In this document: positions 6,501 through 7,675 of the stretch, piece by piece | Numbering within the stretch: the stretch's first letter is position 1 | Layout: each line of letters starts with the position of its first letter | DNA from: Clostridia bacterium | GTDB taxonomy: Bacteria > Bacillota > Clostridia > UBA1381 | Reading direction: 5' to 3' | DNA: 7,675 nucleotides | Assembly (NCBI GenBank): GCA_017380475.1 | Contig: JAFODX010000157.1 | Coordinates: 1 to 7,675, forward strand | Program-made: the position numbers and the translations under genes | The notes under the pieces: model-generated | Told to the model about the DNA's origin: nothing | What the model saw: the letters and a program-made list of their open reading frames with translations, nothing else | Databases searched by the model: none

Positions 6501-7154
6501 CTGATAGCGTGCCCATGACTGCTCATAAACAGGCAAAGAAAACTCTCTGACAGAGTTATCAAGCCATTCTGCTGGGTCTGCAAACGGCTCGGTAAAACGG
6601 TATATTGCCATAACAAGTTCAGCAAGTGCGTCGTTGTTGCGGTCTTTTGCATAGTAGTCCGTAAGCCGTTTGAAACGTGACTTTATATCGGCATCGTCCG
6701 ATTTATATATACGGTTAAAAAGTGTGGCAATAGCTTCTTTTGACAAAAAGACAGACATTGCATCGTCACAAATCTGAATATTCGGGTCGATACCGAGCGT
6801 GTGGAAGTTATTAAGCACTACCTTTGAACAGAACCCGTCAATTGTCATAATATCAGCAGTCTGAGCAAGACGAAGCTGTTCTTTTATAAGGTTTTTATGT
6901 CCCTCATCTGAGACGGCGCTCTGGATATACTCTGCAAGTCTTTTAATTATCTTCTGACGCATTTCTGACGCTGCGGCTTCTGTAAAGGTAACAATGAGAA
7001 GTCTGTCAACGGTTGATTTGCCGTTTAATATCTTTTCGAGCACACGCTCAACCAAAACTGCGGTTTTACCTGAACCTGCTGCAGCAGAAACAAGGAGATT
7101 GCCCGAACCTGTGTCGGTATCTATGGCTTTTTTCTGGTCAATAGTCCAACCCAT
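3594..7154 (-). CDS. addA: ATP-dependent helicase/nuclease subunit A (AddA)
   Basis: A 1186-residue UvrD/Rep-like superfamily 1 helicase fused to a RecB-type nuclease, close to the roughly 1,200 residues usual for AddA. With AddB it unwinds and degrades double-strand ends, then leaves a 3' tail for RecA. Motifs in order: Q motif (Gln7 in WTIDQ), Walker A AAAGSGKT (24-31), Ia VTFTEAAASEMR (55-66), TIDGFCS (104-110), Walker B IDEYQDTN (393-400), motif III GDLKQSIYRFRKGDP (419-433), motif IV QNFRSR (457-462), motif V MTIHKSKGLEFP (769-780), and motif VI LLYVALTRPREKL (844-856). The nuclease domain keeps His1025 (GTLYH), Asp1123 (GIID), Asp1136 and Lys1138 (DYKTD), and QLELY (1156-1160), so both activities should be intact. 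The ATG at 7154 is chosen because GGAGG (7162-7166) lies 7 bases upstream and the start shares one base with the addB stop (TAATG). An in-frame ATG at 7181 would place the ribosome site inside the gene. Confidence 0.97.
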   Translation of the reverse strand: MGWTIDQKKAIDTDTGSGNLLVSAAAGSGKTAVLVERVLEKILNGKSTVDRLLIVTFTEAAASEMRQKIIKRLAEYIQSAVSDEGHKNLIKEQLRLAQTADIMTIDGFCSKVVLNNFHTLGIDPNIQICDDAMSVFLSKEAIATLFNRIYKSDDADIKSRFKRLTDYYAKDRNNDALAELVMAIYRFTEPFADPAEWLDNSVREFSLPVYEQSWARYQFDISKATAGLALRELSKLDTDNDTVLLVQSVAQRICDADNRDSIYDVYNEFFSKPKKRAEFLSLADSVAEDAKDTVEFVSHLLCDLFSGSSTDKMPLGVTASSDTLENTVNSDVLGMEASDLVWLVKEFIKEYTAIKERRNLYEFSDIEHLTYRLFTENESVRNEYRNKYDEILIDEYQDTNMLQDKIFESISHKNIFMVGDLKQSIYRFRKGDPYIFKAKTHSYEKDDTTDNRIILSQNFRSRKEVLDSVNDIFTKIMSETAGDVDYTDGELIVRDNEYEYYPPSKTDLRSELHYLAIEKNSDIDRDVYEAYYTANKINELLNSGIEVFDKATGAMRPIMKKDIVILENSVKYNSEIITDELSKLGIASYVDKSSFFDRREISLMLSLISVIDNSHNDIPLISVMRSPIGGFSDEDLATIRIHTKKFSYFIDTVSAYANDGEDTRLRAHCGGFLSNLRRWRDYTRKKSVAQLIWAIYEETCFYDMMGAIEEGEEAQTNLRLLYERAKQYETAGFRGLFNFITYINQLSQSKNDLEGAKLVGENHDVVRIMTIHKSKGLEFPYVFLLGAGRDFPVKQDTSVIRMHKQFGFGLPHINYEKHYSQKTPAFELITKINKHEGISERMRLLYVALTRPREKLYVVVSRYHDSEDTKETVINSWCESFTGNKFLPSSALSAKGFYSWLCPAGYMSPDTWKIYYNHIGSMPDSGDAESIAEDLYTDSMDLRESVYEILDYKYPYAESDAIPSRTSVTQLKELAVTETEYEPYSRRTSGIDDIAELMFSPLHTKPKFLLESTEKPANEIGTLYHLIMSVIDIKAVAENGPEYAKKELERLVAEDIVPENDMKYIDADKIVSFFKTGLAIRMSKSENINRERAFQINIPASEYDPSLSDASKDEKIILQGIIDCFFEEPDGFVLFDYKTDKVKNGSKEIKEKYKKQLELYSRAIEELMEKPVKETYLYLFDTNEVV

Positions 7155-7675
7155 TATAATTCCTCCTCTGCAATTTCCCAAATTTCACTGTCTTTTTCTG
7201 CAATGCTTCGTTCTTCTTTAATGTTTTCGTCAAACTTACATACATCAGAGTATGCACAGTAAGTACAAGCGTGTTTCTGTCCCCTTGAAAGAGGTGACAT
7301 AGTGATATTGCCGTCACGGATACTCCGGTCGGCAGAAATTATATTGTCACGCACTTTTTCCATAAGCCACTCACCTTCAGGCCGTGTTCGTACATATTTG
7401 CTGTACCCGAATTCGTCCGACCTCCCGGGGAAGAAGAGTGAACCCTCGCTTCTTGAAAGTTCGGTTTCTATTCTGTTTTTTTCATCATCCGGTATAACTG
7501 TATTTTTATCATCGCCGACAAACGTAATACCATTATATGTAGTATTCTTTTTTAGTGCAGTTATAGCCGTAGACTCTCTGCTTGTAACATCAATTGTAGG
7601 GAAGTTATTATGAACCATACTGTAGTACATTCCCGAAACCGTTGCCTTATTGTCTAAGATACGCATAGCGAGTGC
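7154..7675 (-). CDS. addB: ATP-dependent helicase/nuclease subunit B (AddB), C-terminal part
   Basis: The frame stays open to the right edge, so only the last 173 residues are seen; the methionine at 7666 is internal. The key signature is CTYCAYSDVC followed by KFD: Cys137, Cys140 and Cys146 of the visible part, spaced C-x2-C-x5-C. These are the three C-terminal ligands of the AddB 4Fe-4S cluster. The fourth cysteine and the nuclease active site would lie upstream, outside the window. The preceding segment (about 100-130, EWLMEKVRDNI to SPLSRGQKHA) matches the helix before the cluster in AddB proteins. AddB is a catalytically dead helicase-like subunit that scans for Chi and supplies the second nuclease. 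Its position directly before addA with a 1-base overlap supports the call. The rest of the gene and its promoter are outside the window. Confidence 0.93.
   Translation of the reverse strand, partial: ALAMRILDNKATVSGMYYSMVHNNFPTIDVTSRESTAITALKKNTTYNGITFVGDDKNTVIPDDEKNRIETELSRSEGSLFFPGRSDEFGYSKYVRTRPEGEWLMEKVRDNIISADRSIRDGNITMSPLSRGQKHACTYCAYSDVCKFDENIKEERSIAEKDSEIWEIAEEEL

Noticed and set aside
6170..6652. 160-codon minus-strand open frame inside addA
   Set aside because: It is in a shifted frame of the same strand as addA, whose own frame is uninterrupted with intact motifs; no ribosome site or recognisable domain.
7155..7181. Upstream ATG for AddA giving nine extra residues
   Set aside because: The ribosome site GGAGG would lie inside that reading frame, and the Q motif normally sits very near the AddA N-terminus; the ATG at 7154 fits both.

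Overview
The window looks like chromosomal DNA of a low-to-moderate GC Clostridia-type Firmicute, probably a gut organism. The reasons are strong GGAG-type ribosome binding sites, an AddAB-type helicase-nuclease instead of RecBCD, and a hairpin-rich intergenic repeat of a kind I associate from memory with gut Clostridia. The genus cannot be fixed from this sequence alone.

Layout. Positions 1-445 hold no convincing protein gene. They hold a compact repeat region: a 21-bp direct repeat (1-21 and 346-366) resembling the T-arm of a tRNA, two hairpins (39-61 and 250-276) that look like inverted copies of one family, two intrinsic terminator-like structures (146-180 and 306-330), and a long hairpin (366-407). 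Positions 446-514 hold a strong promoter covered by two tandem near-perfect operator palindromes. It drives a tight three-gene + strand operon: a MarR-family regulator (530-982), an iron-dependent alcohol dehydrogenase (979-2184) and an ALDH3-like aldehyde dehydrogenase (2188-3558). A perfect 16-bp hairpin (3561-3595) ends this operon and also serves the convergent - strand operon. That second operon contains the end of addB (7154-7675, running off the right edge) and a complete addA (3594-7154).

How the genes work together. The two dehydrogenases form a plausible alcohol - aldehyde - carboxylate pathway. The MarR protein is the likely repressor of its own operon, acting at the two palindromes over the promoter; the inducer and the physiological substrate are not visible in the sequence. 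AddA and AddB form the heterodimeric helicase-nuclease that resects DNA double-strand ends for recombinational repair. Their one-base TAATG stop-start overlap is typical of equimolar subunits. The two operons share only the terminator and show no functional link.

The most unusual material is non-coding: the repeat cluster at the left, and the paired 30-bp operators, one centred on the -35/-10 spacer and one over the start of transcription. The protein genes belong to known families and all visible catalytic residues are intact.
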